Assembly (NCBI RefSeq): GCF_900102165.1 | Contig: NZ_FNBD01000001.1 | Location: 334,421 to 398,420 of the forward strand | Direction: 5' to 3' | Length of the DNA stretch: 64,000 nt | Source of the DNA: Cellulophaga baltica | GTDB lineage: Bacteria > Bacteroidota > Bacteroidia > Flavobacteriales > Flavobacteriaceae | Part shown: positions 1-8,519 of the stretch, in pieces | Layout of the letters: every line of letters starts with the position of its first letter | How positions within the stretch are numbered: position 1 is the first letter of the stretch | The notes under the pieces: model-generated | Told to the model about the DNA's origin: nothing | Database searches by the model: none | The model's input: the letters and a program-made list of their open reading frames with translations, nothing else | Program-made: the position numbers and the translations under genes

Positions 1-146
1 TCTTGACTGTCTGGATTATTTAACCAAAAGAAAACGGTGTGTGCAAAATTAGAATCAAATGTGTCCATTGTAGTTGCTGTTTGTGCGTGGGTAAAAAATG
101 AAAATACTAAAAATATACTAAGTGCAAAAGTGTGTTTTAATTTCAT
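1..146 (-). CDS. Secreted Dabb-like protein, N-terminal fragment
   Basis: This is the 5' part of a minus-strand gene whose remainder lies outside the window. The visible 48 residues are a signal peptide ending near THAQ followed by FDSNFAHTVFFWLNNPD. That segment matches the opening of flavobacterial stress-responsive alpha/beta-barrel (Dabb) proteins, which share an H-x-V-x-FWL pattern. The ATG (144-146) overlaps the TGA of the upstream DUF4230 gene as ATGA, so the two are translationally coupled. Catalytic function cannot be judged because the body of the domain is missing. Confidence 0.7.
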   Translation of the reverse strand, partial: MKLKHTFALSIFLVFSFFTHAQTATTMDTFDSNFAHTVFFWLNNPDSQ

Positions 147-793
147 GACTCTAAAAATCTAGTTAATTTACTTTTTCGTTCTGATAATTGTTCTTTCGCA
201 TCAATTTTTAATGCGGTGTAATCTAATTTCCAACCAATAGTTTCTACAATAGATTCTATTAATAGTATTGCTTCTAATGCCTCACTACGCGCAGTATCCA
301 TCAAACCACTTTCTGGAATTTTATCCCGGATATGCTGTTTTACTTCTTGATTTAAAACGGTAAGATCGTCTGGTGTAAATGAATTAAACATTCCATTTTT
401 AATGTCATAGAAATCTAATTCTGGTTCTATTGATAGTATCTCTGGCTCTGGAAAACTTTTAAGTAATATCGTTTTTCGTTCCGTATCTGCGTTCAGTATT
501 AATTTCTTTAAATCGTACCCTATTTGAGCTTTTGCATTAATTACGATTAAAGCTTTCTTCTTACTAGAAACAAGACTTAAAAAACGTTCTTTCGTGTTCT
601 CATACCTATAAATTTCTGCAAAATCGCCTTCCACGGTAATCAGCTTACAAACACTTTTAATTTTTTCTAATAACACATGCGATTGGACTTCCGTGAGCTC
701 TTTACTCTTCTTTTTTCGGAATAAACTAAACAACCAATACGTTGCAATAGCTCCTAAAATTAGCCCTAATATAGTGTCAAAAATATTATCCAT
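143..793 (-). CDS. DUF4230-family membrane-anchored protein
   Basis: 216 residues: one N-terminal membrane helix (about 8-24) ending in a basic stop-transfer stretch FRKKKSK, then a soluble domain. The pattern VEGDFAEIYRYE followed by KKALIVINAKAQIGYDL is typical of DUF4230 proteins, whose function is unknown. The gene sits in a tight minus-strand run: its start directly follows the DUF4260 gene with no gap, and its stop overlaps the Dabb gene. The likely topology is a cytoplasmic N-terminus with the domain outside the membrane, but this is inferred from charge only. Family assignment is from remembered pattern, not from a search. Confidence 0.7.
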   Translation of the reverse strand: MDNIFDTILGLILGAIATYWLFSLFRKKKSKELTEVQSHVLLEKIKSVCKLITVEGDFAEIYRYENTKERFLSLVSSKKKALIVINAKAQIGYDLKKLILNADTERKTILLKSFPEPEILSIEPELDFYDIKNGMFNSFTPDDLTVLNQEVKQHIRDKIPESGLMDTARSEALEAILLIESIVETIGWKLDYTALKIDAKEQLSERKSKLTRFLES

Positions 794-1144
794 TTATTTT
801 CCAATTTCACCCAAATGAGTGTATTTAAATCCCTTTTCATATTTTAAACCATAACCAAAAACACGATCCATGGCCGCGTGAGAAAACAATATTACTCCCG
901 CTAATTGCCACAAAGGTATGGCAAGGTAAACACCTAGTAAATAGATGGCAACGGCTATTCCTTTATGATGAAAAACATTATAGGATATTGCTCCTATTTT
1001 GTTACCAAACAAATAACCTATCATGCCAAAGTCTGGGGTTAATGTTAATAATAAAAACCGCCACCATTGATAATTAAGAAGGCTAAAAAGGTAAATACCT
1101 AATACCAGCATGGCTATTTCTTCAACTTTTATTGTGTTCTTCAA
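794..1144 (-). CDS. DUF4260-family small membrane protein
   Basis: 116 residues with three or four hydrophobic segments and the conserved pieces PDFGMIGYL, YNVFHHKG and HAAMDRVFGYGLKY, which are hallmarks of DUF4260. Members are small integral membrane proteins of unknown function that are common in flavobacteria. The gene overlaps the upstream cyclase-family gene by four bases and abuts the DUF4230 gene, so all three are probably made from one transcript. The histidines and aspartates in the conserved pieces could bind metal, but nothing here proves it. Confidence 0.75.
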   Translation of the reverse strand: MKNTIKVEEIAMLVLGIYLFSLLNYQWWRFLLLTLTPDFGMIGYLFGNKIGAISYNVFHHKGIAVAIYLLGVYLAIPLWQLAGVILFSHAAMDRVFGYGLKYEKGFKYTHLGEIGK

Positions 1145-1893
1145 TACTCCTCTATTTTAAACAGCACGGGTCTACTAGGACTTGCATCATTCTCAAAAGG
1201 TGCCACTTGAAGATTTAAAAAGTACAAGCCGTCTTTAATCGTATTAGCCACAAAAACAAATTCTGTTATCGTTGCATGCTTGCGCACAAGACCACTCGTA
1301 TTCCAAAAAGCATTGTGCCCTAATAGCGCCCCTCCGTCTTTTTCTTTATCTATCGATGGCAAATCTACTAACAAATGATTAACACCTAATTCCACAAGAT
1401 AGTTCACTGCTTCTTCTAGCAAATATGGAGGATTAGAATTAGAATATTGTCTGTTTAATTTTTCTTTTAAATTAGGTAATGTTCTAATTACCAGAGCATC
1501 TCCTTTGAAACCTTTTAAGGCGTATTGCAACTGTTTTTTAGAGATGACAAAGTCTTCATTTTGTTTTTCTGGAGCAATTGTGACTACCGATGCTAAAAAG
1601 AAGAAAGCTTTTAAATTCTGATTTACAGAATGAAACTCTGCTGTAATATGCCCTACACATTCTGTATGCGTTCCATGTGCATGCGGATTAAACCAAATAT
1701 CATTAAAATTGGTCGATGCACCTTCTGTTACTTTCCCCACAAAATCTCCTGCCGTATGCGGTGTAATTTTTGGCGGCTCTGTATACCATGCATTTACATT
1801 GCTAGATTCTCCACGAAGTGGAATTGAAATATCTAAAGGTTTTGAAAAATCTATAGAATACGATTTTTTTTTATGGCTTATGGTCGCTTTCAA
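1141..1893 (-). CDS. Cyclase-family (kynurenine formamidase-like) metal hydrolase
   Basis: 250 residues. The family signature HAHGTHTECVGHI lies near residue 72. Cyclase-family enzymes, including bacterial kynurenine formamidase KynB, use an H-x-GTH-x-[DE] site to bind zinc or manganese and hydrolyse N-formyl or cyclic amide substrates. Here the last position is E rather than D. Other family pieces are ALVIRT and HLLVDLPSID followed by GHNAFW. No kyn genes lie nearby, so kynurenine formamidase is only one option. The gene is 12 bp downstream of hemW and overlaps DUF4260, placing it inside the hemW operon. Confidence 0.8.
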   Translation of the reverse strand: MKATISHKKKSYSIDFSKPLDISIPLRGESSNVNAWYTEPPKITPHTAGDFVGKVTEGASTNFNDIWFNPHAHGTHTECVGHITAEFHSVNQNLKAFFFLASVVTIAPEKQNEDFVISKKQLQYALKGFKGDALVIRTLPNLKEKLNRQYSNSNPPYLLEEAVNYLVELGVNHLLVDLPSIDKEKDGGALLGHNAFWNTSGLVRKHATITEFVFVANTIKDGLYFLNLQVAPFENDASPSRPVLFKIEEY

Positions 1894-1905
1894 AAATGGT
1901 AGTAT

Positions 1906-3042
1906 TTACTCTGACAAGTTAATCATAAAAAGGTCAGACGCAATTCCATCTGCTAAAAATTTTCCTTTTTTTGTCGTCACTAAAGTATCATTTTCAACCA
2001 CCAATACCCCTTGTTCTATATGTTTTTCTGCCTGTTTCAAGAGATACCTATAGTATTCAATACCAAATTCTGATTGAATTCTAGTTAAAGAAACTCCCCA
2101 GATGGTGCGCAAACCTGTCATAATATATTCATTATAACGGTCTGTTTTAGAAAGCACCTCAACCTCCATAGGAAGTTGATCTATTGCCAACGCATTTATA
2201 TATTTTGCATTATTATTGATATTCCATCCTCTACGAATACCGTCATAGGAGTGTGCCGATGGCCCTACACCAATATATTTTTTACCCAACCAATAGGCCG
2301 TATTATTTTCCGAATAAAACCCAGGTTTCCCAAAGTTTGATGTTTCATAAGCATCAAAACCATTTTCTTCCATTTTTTGTAGAAGACTATTAAAATGGAT
2401 TGAAGCAATTTCATCATCTAGTGGTTTAATAAGCCCTTTTTTTATAAAATTTGCCAAAGCTGTTTTTGGCTCTACGGTGAGTGCGTAACTAGAAATATGA
2501 GGTATACCAAAAGACAAAGCGGTTGTAATATTCTCTTCCCATCGCTGGTTACTCATTTCTGGCACTCCGTAAATAAGATCAATAGAGATATTGGAAAAAT
2601 GCTGCGTTGCAAGCGCTAAAGATTTTTTGGCTTCTTGTGCATTATGAGCACGGTTCATCATTTTTAAATCTTCCTCAAAAAAAGATTGAATCCCGATACT
2701 CAAACGATTAATAGGACTTTTAGAAAGTGCTATTATTTTATCTTCTGTAAGATCATCTGGATTAGCCTCTAAAGTTACCTCAGGGCGTTCTATTACAGCA
2801 TAATGCGTATAAACTGTCGCAATAATCTCTTGTATTTCCTCTGTGGTTAATACAGATGGAGTACCTCCTCCAAAATAGATTGTAGCTACAGCATCATTGT
2901 TAAATTCATCTTTCCTAAGTACTAGCTCTTTTTTTATAGCCGTGATCATTGCCTCTTTCTTCCCCATACTTGTGGAAAAGTGAAAATCGCAATAGTGGCA
3001 GGCTTGCTTGCAAAAAGGAATATGAATATAGATACCAGACAT
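1906..3042 (-). CDS. hemW: HemW, radical SAM heme chaperone
   Basis: 378 residues, the normal HemW length. The radical SAM motif C-x3-C-x2-C is at residues 11-18 (CKQACHYC) and is followed by DFHF, where HemN has a fourth cysteine. Absence of that cysteine separates HemW from true coproporphyrinogen oxidase. FGGGTPS follows near residue 58 as the SAM-binding glycine stretch, and the C-terminal HemN_C domain includes GLRTIWGVSL. HemW binds heme and delivers it to respiratory proteins. It heads a minus-strand operon reading into the cyclase, DUF4260, DUF4230 and Dabb genes. A genuine hemN-type gene occurs separately at 32524-33885. Confidence 0.93.
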   Translation of the reverse strand: MSGIYIHIPFCKQACHYCDFHFSTSMGKKEAMITAIKKELVLRKDEFNNDAVATIYFGGGTPSVLTTEEIQEIIATVYTHYAVIERPEVTLEANPDDLTEDKIIALSKSPINRLSIGIQSFFEEDLKMMNRAHNAQEAKKSLALATQHFSNISIDLIYGVPEMSNQRWEENITTALSFGIPHISSYALTVEPKTALANFIKKGLIKPLDDEIASIHFNSLLQKMEENGFDAYETSNFGKPGFYSENNTAYWLGKKYIGVGPSAHSYDGIRRGWNINNNAKYINALAIDQLPMEVEVLSKTDRYNEYIMTGLRTIWGVSLTRIQSEFGIEYYRYLLKQAEKHIEQGVLVVENDTLVTTKKGKFLADGIASDLFMINLSE

Positions 3043-3139
3043 GTGTTCGTGTTGCGTAATTATTAACAGTTAGCGTTGAATTTTTTTGGGCTTCAAAATT
3101 GAGAAATAAGCTTCTTTTTAAAGAGAAGATTATGACTAT

Positions 3140-3694
3140 TTATTTTTTTACTCTTTTTTCATTTTGTTTAACAAACGCATCCCAACCGGTATAACTTTTG
3201 CCAACTTCTATACGGCCTTCATTATAAAAATGGCAAACGGCAGCGGCCAAACCATCAGTACTATCTAAGTTTTTAGGAAGTGTCTTCAGGCCCAACATGC
3301 TCTGCAACATTTTAGCAACTTGCTCCTTACTAGCATTACCATTTCCTGTAATGGCCATTTTAATTTTTTTAGGAAGGTATTCTGTAATGGGAATATCTCG
3401 AGACAAACCCGCAGCCATCGCTACACCTTGGGCTCTCCCTAGTTTTAACATAGATTGCACATTCTTACCAAAGAAAGGGGCTTCTATGGCAATTTCATCA
3501 GGATGATAGGTATCAATCAACTCAATGGTGCGCTCAAAAATAAGTTTAAGTTTTACATAAGGATCGGTGTATTTTTGCAATAGCAACTCATTCATCTGTA
3601 AAAACTCCATTTTTTTATTCATCACTTTAATGAGTCCAAAACCCATAATAGTAGTACCGGGATCTATCCCTAAAATAATTTTTTCGTTAGCCAA
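3140..3694 (-). CDS. ruvC: Crossover junction endodeoxyribonuclease RuvC
   Basis: 184 residues, the usual RuvC length. The four acidic catalytic residues are visible: D11 in GIDPGTT, E71 in IAIEAPFFGKN, and D144 and D147 in LDSTDGLAAAVCH. RuvC is a dimeric resolvase that cuts Holliday junctions symmetrically after RuvAB branch migration in the cytoplasm. The tail carries a flavobacterial extension after the H of AAVCH, ending in lysine-rich residues. It is preceded on the same strand by a small lipoprotein gene only 8 bp away and is about 100 bp upstream of hemW. ruvA and ruvB are not in the window. Confidence 0.95.
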   Translation of the reverse strand: MANEKIILGIDPGTTIMGFGLIKVMNKKMEFLQMNELLLQKYTDPYVKLKLIFERTIELIDTYHPDEIAIEAPFFGKNVQSMLKLGRAQGVAMAAGLSRDIPITEYLPKKIKMAITGNGNASKEQVAKMLQSMLGLKTLPKNLDSTDGLAAAVCHFYNEGRIEVGKSYTGWDAFVKQNEKRVKK

Positions 3695-3702
3695 GAGTAA
3701 AT

Positions 3703-4179
3703 TTATTTGGTATTAAGTACAATCGGAATTCTAAATTTTGCACGTATTGGAATTCCTCTTTTTAGTGCCGGTGATGCTTGTGGCAATGTAAGTAAACAAC
3801 GAGTAATTACCGCATCAAACTCTGGTATTTGTTCTTCTACTATCGCATTATGTTCAATATCTAAAACAGAAACTGCGCCCATTTTGTCCATTAAAAAATC
3901 TACATACAGCGTATCTAATACTTCTTCTTTGAGTACAAACTCAAAACCCTCTAATGAAGTAGAAAAATGTCTAAGCAAGGTTTCTTGGAAACATTCTATA
4001 TTTTCTTCTTTCGAATCTGTCTCATCACAATTTTCAAAAAGAGGAAATTGATCTACTTCATTGAAGTTAATTTCTTGCAACTCGCGTGTTACCAATTGCT
4101 GTGTTTTCTCTTCTTTTGATGTGAAGAGATCACAAGAAACAACTAGAAAAAATATACATAAAATTGATACTATACGCAT
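3703..4179 (-). CDS. Lipoprotein with a TonB C-terminal-like domain
   Basis: 158 residues with a lipoprotein signal whose lipobox VVSC ends at residue 16. The mature part has two cysteines in FENCDETDS and IECFQE. The same layout (a FPGCE-like segment, then a CFKE or CFQE segment) occurs in the M56 protein at 4343-5854, just before its TonB-like domain. The tail, with LTLPQASPALKRGIPIRAKFRIPI, resembles the last strands of TonB_C. It is therefore probably a cell-surface or periplasmic relative of energy-transducer TonB C-termini, without its own membrane motor. Function unknown; it may be co-transcribed with ruvC. Confidence 0.65.
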   Translation of the reverse strand: MRIVSILCIFFLVVSCDLFTSKEEKTQQLVTRELQEINFNEVDQFPLFENCDETDSKEENIECFQETLLRHFSTSLEGFEFVLKEEVLDTLYVDFLMDKMGAVSVLDIEHNAIVEEQIPEFDAVITRCLLTLPQASPALKRGIPIRAKFRIPIVLNTK

Positions 4180-4284
4180 GTGCGCTATAAAGTTTGTGGA
4201 AAATTACGATATTTTGAGTTATTTAATTGACTGTAAAGCGGATTTCCTTTTTTAGTGCTCATCATTACCTCTTTTTTGAACAAC

Positions 4285-4310
4285 AAAAAAGCCAAAGAAA
4301 TTACTTTGGC
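4285..4310 (-). terminator. Rho-independent terminator of the blaI-blaR1-like operon
   Basis: On the minus strand GCCAAAG, a six-base loop and CTTTGGC form a perfect 7-bp stem followed by a run of six T. It lies about 30 bp beyond the stop codon of the M56 peptidase gene and points the right way for that operon. Confidence 0.8.
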
Positions 4311-4342
4311 CTTCATGTTGTCTTCTAATTTAGGTGCTAATT

Positions 4343-5854
4343 TTACTGCAACTTAAAGGTAATAGGAATAGAAAACGGTACCCGAACTACTTTCCCGTCT
4401 TGCTTACCAGGTGTCATTTTTGGCAATAATGAAATGATTCGTTCAGCCTCCTCTTCTAAGATTTTATCAGGACCACGCATTCTTAAACCTGCAATATTCC
4501 CAGTTTCATCAATTATAAACATAAGGTTTACTTTACCTTGAATTCCTTTATCCTGAGCTTCTTGAGGATATTTGAAATTCTTATTAATATGCTGAAATAA
4601 TTTTTCTTTAAAACAAGCTCTTTGGTTTTCAACATCTTCACAACCAGGAAAAACTGGGGCTTCATTTACAACCATAAATGGCACATCTGTAGCGTTATCA
4701 TAATCTATCTCTTCTTTAGAGATCGCAGAATCTCCTTTGATAACATTTACAGACTCAATACCTTCCGTATTTGTTTTAATTTTTATTGAATTACCTTTTC
4801 CATCACTTATAACAAAATTACCTTCTTCTTTATAAGCTTCTACTTTAGAAAAAAACTCAGCTTTTTGAATACTTTCTTTTTCGGTTAAATTGTCTAAATC
4901 TGATACTTCTAATATGAATTTTTCATAATCTGATACTTCCAAGATTTGTTGTTCATTAGAAGATGTTTTTAACGTTGCCCCCTGTTCCAATTCATTCGTT
5001 TTTAATTCATTTTCACATGAAGAATAAAATAGCATTCCTAAAATTAAAGGGACTAGCACTACATACTTTAACTGAAATACACGCTTTGATTTTGATTTTT
5101 GTAACATAACGATTCGTTTTTTGATTAATGATGATTTAAAAAATGGATTGATAAATGAAATATTTTCTGTTTGAAAAACTTGAGACAACAACAGTTGGTA
5201 TTGTTCTTTTTTGTGGGTTTTAGAGACCTGAGCATCCGCTATAAACTCATGTAATTCTGATATTCTATTTTGGTATACATACACTAAAGGATTGAACCAA
5301 TTGATAATGCGAAGCAGTTCAAAAAAGACCAAGTCATATGAATGCCCTTGACGAATATGAACCAGCTCATGCGCTACAATGCTTTCATAATCCTTATCTA
5401 ATACTTTATCTCCAAGAAAAACAGATTTAAAGAAAGAAAATGCAATTTCACTGTTTCTGATCACGATTTGTGTAAAATCATTTAAATATTGAATGGTGCC
5501 CTTATCCTTTAATTGTTTTATCTGATATAATTTAAATACAAAGATGAATGTTGCGATGACCATCCCGGCTATTAATACAATTGTAAACCAACTTACTAAA
5601 TCATTAGTTCCTGAAACCCCAGAGACCTCAAGATCATTTCTATTCCATAAAAACTCTGGATAGCTAAAAGTAGTTTCTGACACTTTCGTTTTTAACGCTT
5701 CAATTTTCACCCAAGGCAAAACTAGCGACAAGATATATGTACCAATAAGGTATACTCTGTTCCATTGAAAAAAGGTTTCCTTTTTTAGAAAAAGATCATA
5801 AACGATTAAAAACAAAAGCTGAAAAGCGATGCTTTCTAAAATATACTGTATCAT
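4343..5854 (-). CDS. BlaR1/MecR1-like M56 membrane metallopeptidase with TonB-like C-terminus
   Basis: 503 residues. Four N-terminal membrane helices surround an M56 peptidase core with the zinc motif HELVH at 162-166 and a following ELHEFIADAQV helix that supplies the third ligand. A further hydrophobic segment around 270-285 ends in a cysteine, and the C-terminal 75 residues form a TonB_C-like domain (YPQEAQDKGIQGKV onward). In this family the sensor activates its peptidase on a signal and triggers inactivation of the BlaI repressor. Here the beta-lactam-binding domain is replaced by the TonB-like domain, so the signal is not likely to be a beta-lactam. The start overlaps the stop of the blaI-like gene by four bases. 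Confidence 0.85.
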   Translation of the reverse strand: MIQYILESIAFQLLFLIVYDLFLKKETFFQWNRVYLIGTYILSLVLPWVKIEALKTKVSETTFSYPEFLWNRNDLEVSGVSGTNDLVSWFTIVLIAGMVIATFIFVFKLYQIKQLKDKGTIQYLNDFTQIVIRNSEIAFSFFKSVFLGDKVLDKDYESIVAHELVHIRQGHSYDLVFFELLRIINWFNPLVYVYQNRISELHEFIADAQVSKTHKKEQYQLLLSQVFQTENISFINPFFKSSLIKKRIVMLQKSKSKRVFQLKYVVLVPLILGMLFYSSCENELKTNELEQGATLKTSSNEQQILEVSDYEKFILEVSDLDNLTEKESIQKAEFFSKVEAYKEEGNFVISDGKGNSIKIKTNTEGIESVNVIKGDSAISKEEIDYDNATDVPFMVVNEAPVFPGCEDVENQRACFKEKLFQHINKNFKYPQEAQDKGIQGKVNLMFIIDETGNIAGLRMRGPDKILEEEAERIISLLPKMTPGKQDGKVVRVPFSIPITFKLQ

Positions 5855-6213
5855 TTTTCCTCCTTTTTAATTTCTTTTAATATCGATTCTAGTTCGGATA
5901 AATTCATATCATTTTTTTTCATGAAAAACGACACCATACTTTTAAAAGAACCTTGAAAATAACCATCTACGAGCTTGTTGATAGATTGATTGCTGTAGTC
6001 TGCTTTCTTTAGTAAAGGAAAATACAAATAGCCTTTCCCCTCTTGTTCATGATTTACAAAACCTTTACTCTCTAGGATACGTACAATAGTAGATACTGTA
6101 TTGTAAGCAGGTTTTGGTTCTGGCAACTCTTCAATAATAGCCGCAACATTGCACTTTTCTAGTTGCCACAATACCTGCATTACCTCTTCTTCTGCCTTTG
6201 TCAATTGTTTCAT
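5851..6213 (-). CDS. BlaI/MecI/CopY-family transcriptional repressor
   Basis: About 120 residues from the internal ATG at 6211-6213. The alignment-typical N-terminus MKQLTKAEEEVMQVLWQLEK begins there, whereas the longer reading frame starting at 6246 adds 11 residues unlike the family. A winged helix-turn-helix covers residues 5-75 (PAYNTVSTIVRILESKGFV is the recognition part) and a C-terminal helix serves for dimerisation. The protein should repress its own operon with the M56 sensor and be destroyed on signalling. Three perfect 16-bp inverted repeats AACTAA-N4-TTAGTT upstream (6297-6353) are the obvious operators. Confidence 0.88.
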   Translation of the reverse strand: MKQLTKAEEEVMQVLWQLEKCNVAAIIEELPEPKPAYNTVSTIVRILESKGFVNHEQEGKGYLYFPLLKKADYSNQSINKLVDGYFQGSFKSMVSFFMKKNDMNLSELESILKEIKKEEK

Positions 6214-6230
6214 GTATCTTGAACTTATTT

Positions 6231-6248
6231 CAGTGTCTATTGACACTG
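6231..6248. repeat. Palindrome in the blaI-like 5' leader
   Basis: CAGTGTC and GACACTG flank a four-base TATT spacer, forming a perfect 7-bp inverted repeat between the inferred transcription start and the inferred ATG at 6213. Its sequence differs from the AACTAA operators, so it may be a leader hairpin rather than a repressor site. Confidence 0.45.
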
Positions 6249-6296
6249 GTTAAACACTTAAATTAGTATCCAACTATCGAACTAAAAATAGCTTTC

Positions 6297-6353
6297 AACT
6301 AACTTATTAGTTCAAATATAACTAAATAATTAGTTCAAACTAATAAATTAGTT
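6297..6353. promoter_or_regulatory. Triple BlaI-type operator with embedded promoter
   Basis: Three perfect copies of AACTAA-N4-TTAGTT lie at 6297-6312, 6320-6335 and 6338-6353. The centres are 23 and 18 bp apart. On the minus strand a -7 element TATATTTG (plus 6313-6320) sits between copies one and two, so a bound repressor would cover it. BlaI-family dimers are known to bind such short dyads. The divergent DUF456 gene starts about 75 bp to the right and could be repressed too. Confidence 0.8.
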
Positions 6354-6426
6354 GAAAAACTTAAAAAAAATGATATTGATGTAACAAAGCATCGTAATTT
6401 TCGTCTCACTAAACAAACACCCTTAA

Positions 6427-6942
6427 ATGGATATTGCGTTACTACTCTTTGGTTTCATTTTTATGCTTGCAGGTATCATCGGAAGCTTTTTACCTGTGCT
6501 ACCTGGCCCACCTATAAGTTGGTTAGGACTTCTACTCCTATTTTTAACAAGCGTTATTCCGCAAGACTGGTGGTTTTTAGGCATCACTCTGGCTATTGCA
6601 CTATTTGTTTTTGCTTTAGATTATATTATTCCTGCCATGGGAACAAAGAAATTTGGCGGTAGTAAAGCGGGGATGATTGGTACCACTTTGGGACTTCTTG
6701 TCGCATTACTTTTTCCTGTATTGGGTGTATTCGGGATTATAATTTGGCCTTTTGTGGGTGCTTTTCTGGGAGAAATATTAAATAAAGCCGACAAAAAAAC
6801 CGCTCTTAAAGCGGCTTTTGGATCTTTTTTAGGATTTATTACAGGAACCTTTTTAAAATTTATGGTGTCTATTGTATTTTTAGGACTCTTTATCGCTAAG
6901 GCTTGGGAATACAAAGAAGCACTTTTTCCTTACTTTAAATAG
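6427..6942 (+). CDS. DUF456-domain small membrane protein
   Basis: 171 residues with about five hydrophobic segments and repeated glycine-rich turns. The pieces LPGPPISWLGLLL and GTTLGLLVALLFPVLGVFGII match DUF456, a family of integral membrane proteins of unknown function that are widespread in bacteria. The start is the first ATG and is typical (MDIALLLFGFIFML). It is divergent from the blaI-like operon and shares its operator-bearing intergenic region. It converges on the nitroreductase gene with only two bases between the stop codons. Confidence 0.8.
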   Translation: MDIALLLFGFIFMLAGIIGSFLPVLPGPPISWLGLLLLFLTSVIPQDWWFLGITLAIALFVFALDYIIPAMGTKKFGGSKAGMIGTTLGLLVALLFPVLGVFGIIIWPFVGAFLGEILNKADKKTALKAAFGSFLGFITGTFLKFMVSIVFLGLFIAKAWEYKEALFPYFK

Positions 6943-6944
6943 TA

Positions 6945-7496
6945 CTACAACCAAACAGTTTTATCTTCGATAGGACCCCTAGCAGAATCTGGTATTTCTT
7001 GATCATAATTCCCCATATAGAAAAAGCCTAAACATGCTTCTTCATGGTTCATTTCAAAAAAATCTCCCATATGCTTTACTAAGGCTGGAGAACTCCAATA
7101 GGCACCAATGCCTAATTCCGTACACGCCAACCACATGTTTTGAACAGCCATAGCTACTGCAGCTACCTCTTCCCATTCTGGAACACTTTTCATAGGGTCG
7201 CGTTGCATACAAATGGCTATTATAGCAGAAGCTTTTTTAGGATTTTCTATAATTTTCTTGGCTTTAAATTCTTTCGGACTCGGATCTGTCTCTAAATATT
7301 TTAAAGAAAGGAACAGGCCTAATTTTTCTAGTGTTTCTCCTTGCATTACCTTAAATCGCCAAGGTTCTGTTTTTCGGTGGCTAGGTGCCCAATTAGCTGC
7401 TTCTAACACTTTTAAAATATCTTCCTTAGCAATAGGTGTATCATTATATTGAGCCGGAAAAACCGATCTTCTCTTTCGTATCACATCAAATATCAT
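6945..7496 (-). CDS. Nitroreductase-family flavoprotein
   Basis: 183 residues, a standard small nitroreductase. The start MIFDVIRKRRSV carries the FMN-binding RRS motif, followed by LEAANWAPSHRKTEPWRF as the second FMN contact and by LGIGAYWSSP and LGFFYMGNYD near the end. Members are dimeric FMN enzymes that reduce nitro groups, quinones or related substrates with NAD(P)H; the physiological substrate cannot be deduced. YdjA-like proteins share this length and the APSHRKTEPW segment. Transcription is probably independent. Confidence 0.88.
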   Translation of the reverse strand: MIFDVIRKRRSVFPAQYNDTPIAKEDILKVLEAANWAPSHRKTEPWRFKVMQGETLEKLGLFLSLKYLETDPSPKEFKAKKIIENPKKASAIIAICMQRDPMKSVPEWEEVAAVAMAVQNMWLACTELGIGAYWSSPALVKHMGDFFEMNHEEACLGFFYMGNYDQEIPDSARGPIEDKTVWL

Positions 7497-7537
7497 AGCG
7501 TCAATTTTTTAATTCTAACAAAGTTAATTCTTATTCA

Positions 7538-8434
7538 TTACTTCAAAGACTCCCTGAACACTAAATTTAAACAATGTTTAAGGGTGGGATTGCGGTTATC
7601 TTTTTTCCAAATAACAGACAGCTCAGCACGTTGCTTTATTTTTTTTAATTCGATAAATTTTACCCCCATATCAAAACCATATTGCAATGATGTAGGCACA
7701 ATGGCAATACCCAACTTATTCTCCACCAATTTAAAAATAGTTTGTGCATGCACTGATTTGTGAGAAACGCTAGGGGTAAAACCGGCATCTTCACAAATAC
7801 TCATGACGGTATCAAAATACAAGGCACTATAATCCTGTGAAAACAGTATAAATTCTTCATCAGCAAACTGATTCATCTTTTTAAAATTATCCGAATTAAT
7901 AGGATGCTCTTTAGGAAGCACGAGAGAAAAAGTGTCTTGCATAACTGTTTCAATACCTAAGCTATCTGGCACTCTCGCCAATCTTACAAAACCAATATCT
8001 AAAGTATCCTTTAAAATGGCATTTACTTGAGCCGTATTTGAAAGTTCTTCTAGAGTGGTCTTTATCTGCGGGAAACTGTCGCGTAACTTAATCAACAAAT
8101 CAGGAACTACGGTTTGCATGGCCGACCCTAGAAATCCAATCCTAATCTCCCCATAGTCGCCATCCGATATCAATTTTAATTGCTTTTTAGTAACTTCTAG
8201 ATGGTTTACAATAAACTCTACTTCTGCTTTAAGGTATTCCCCGGCTGGAGTCAGCGTTACTTTTTTCTTATTCCGAACAAACAAGGGAGTTGCTAAAATT
8301 TCTTCCATCTGTTTAATTTGCCTGCTTAATCCAGGTTGAGAAATACACAGCTTTTCTGCAGCTTTTCTATAATGTAATTCATCGGCTACTGCCAAGAAAT
8401 AATGAAAATGACGCAACTCTAATTGATAACCCAT
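7538..8434 (-). CDS. LysR-family regulator, probable hut regulator
   Basis: 298 residues from the ATG at 8432-8434. The open frame runs to 8617 but the additional 61 residues would overlap hutH and do not look like protein, while MGYQLELRHFHYFLAVA is a textbook LysR opening. The winged HTH occupies about 1-65 (RKAAEKLCISQPGLSRQIKQ) and the rest is a periplasmic-binding-protein-like effector domain. It is transcribed divergently from hutH, the usual LysR geometry, with a T-N11-A dyad at 8462-8475 between them. The inducer may be urocanate or histidine, but that is inference. Confidence 0.87.
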   Translation of the reverse strand: MGYQLELRHFHYFLAVADELHYRKAAEKLCISQPGLSRQIKQMEEILATPLFVRNKKKVTLTPAGEYLKAEVEFIVNHLEVTKKQLKLISDGDYGEIRIGFLGSAMQTVVPDLLIKLRDSFPQIKTTLEELSNTAQVNAILKDTLDIGFVRLARVPDSLGIETVMQDTFSLVLPKEHPINSDNFKKMNQFADEEFILFSQDYSALYFDTVMSICEDAGFTPSVSHKSVHAQTIFKLVENKLGIAIVPTSLQYGFDMGVKFIELKKIKQRAELSVIWKKDNRNPTLKHCLNLVFRESLK

Positions 8435-8461
8435 AGTTATTGAATAGTGATATATATAATA

Positions 8462-8475
8462 TTGGTAATTATCAA
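8462..8475. promoter_or_regulatory. Candidate LysR operator between lysR and hutH
   Basis: TTGGTAATTATCAA is a near-perfect dyad (one mismatched pair) containing T-N11-A, the LysR box form. It sits 28 bp before the regulator start and 44 bp before hutH. No strong -7 element could be placed, so confidence is limited. Confidence 0.45.
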
Positions 8476-8519
8476 ACTTAATCAATAATTTTATAAGATT
8501 CAATTTCTGATTTAAAACT

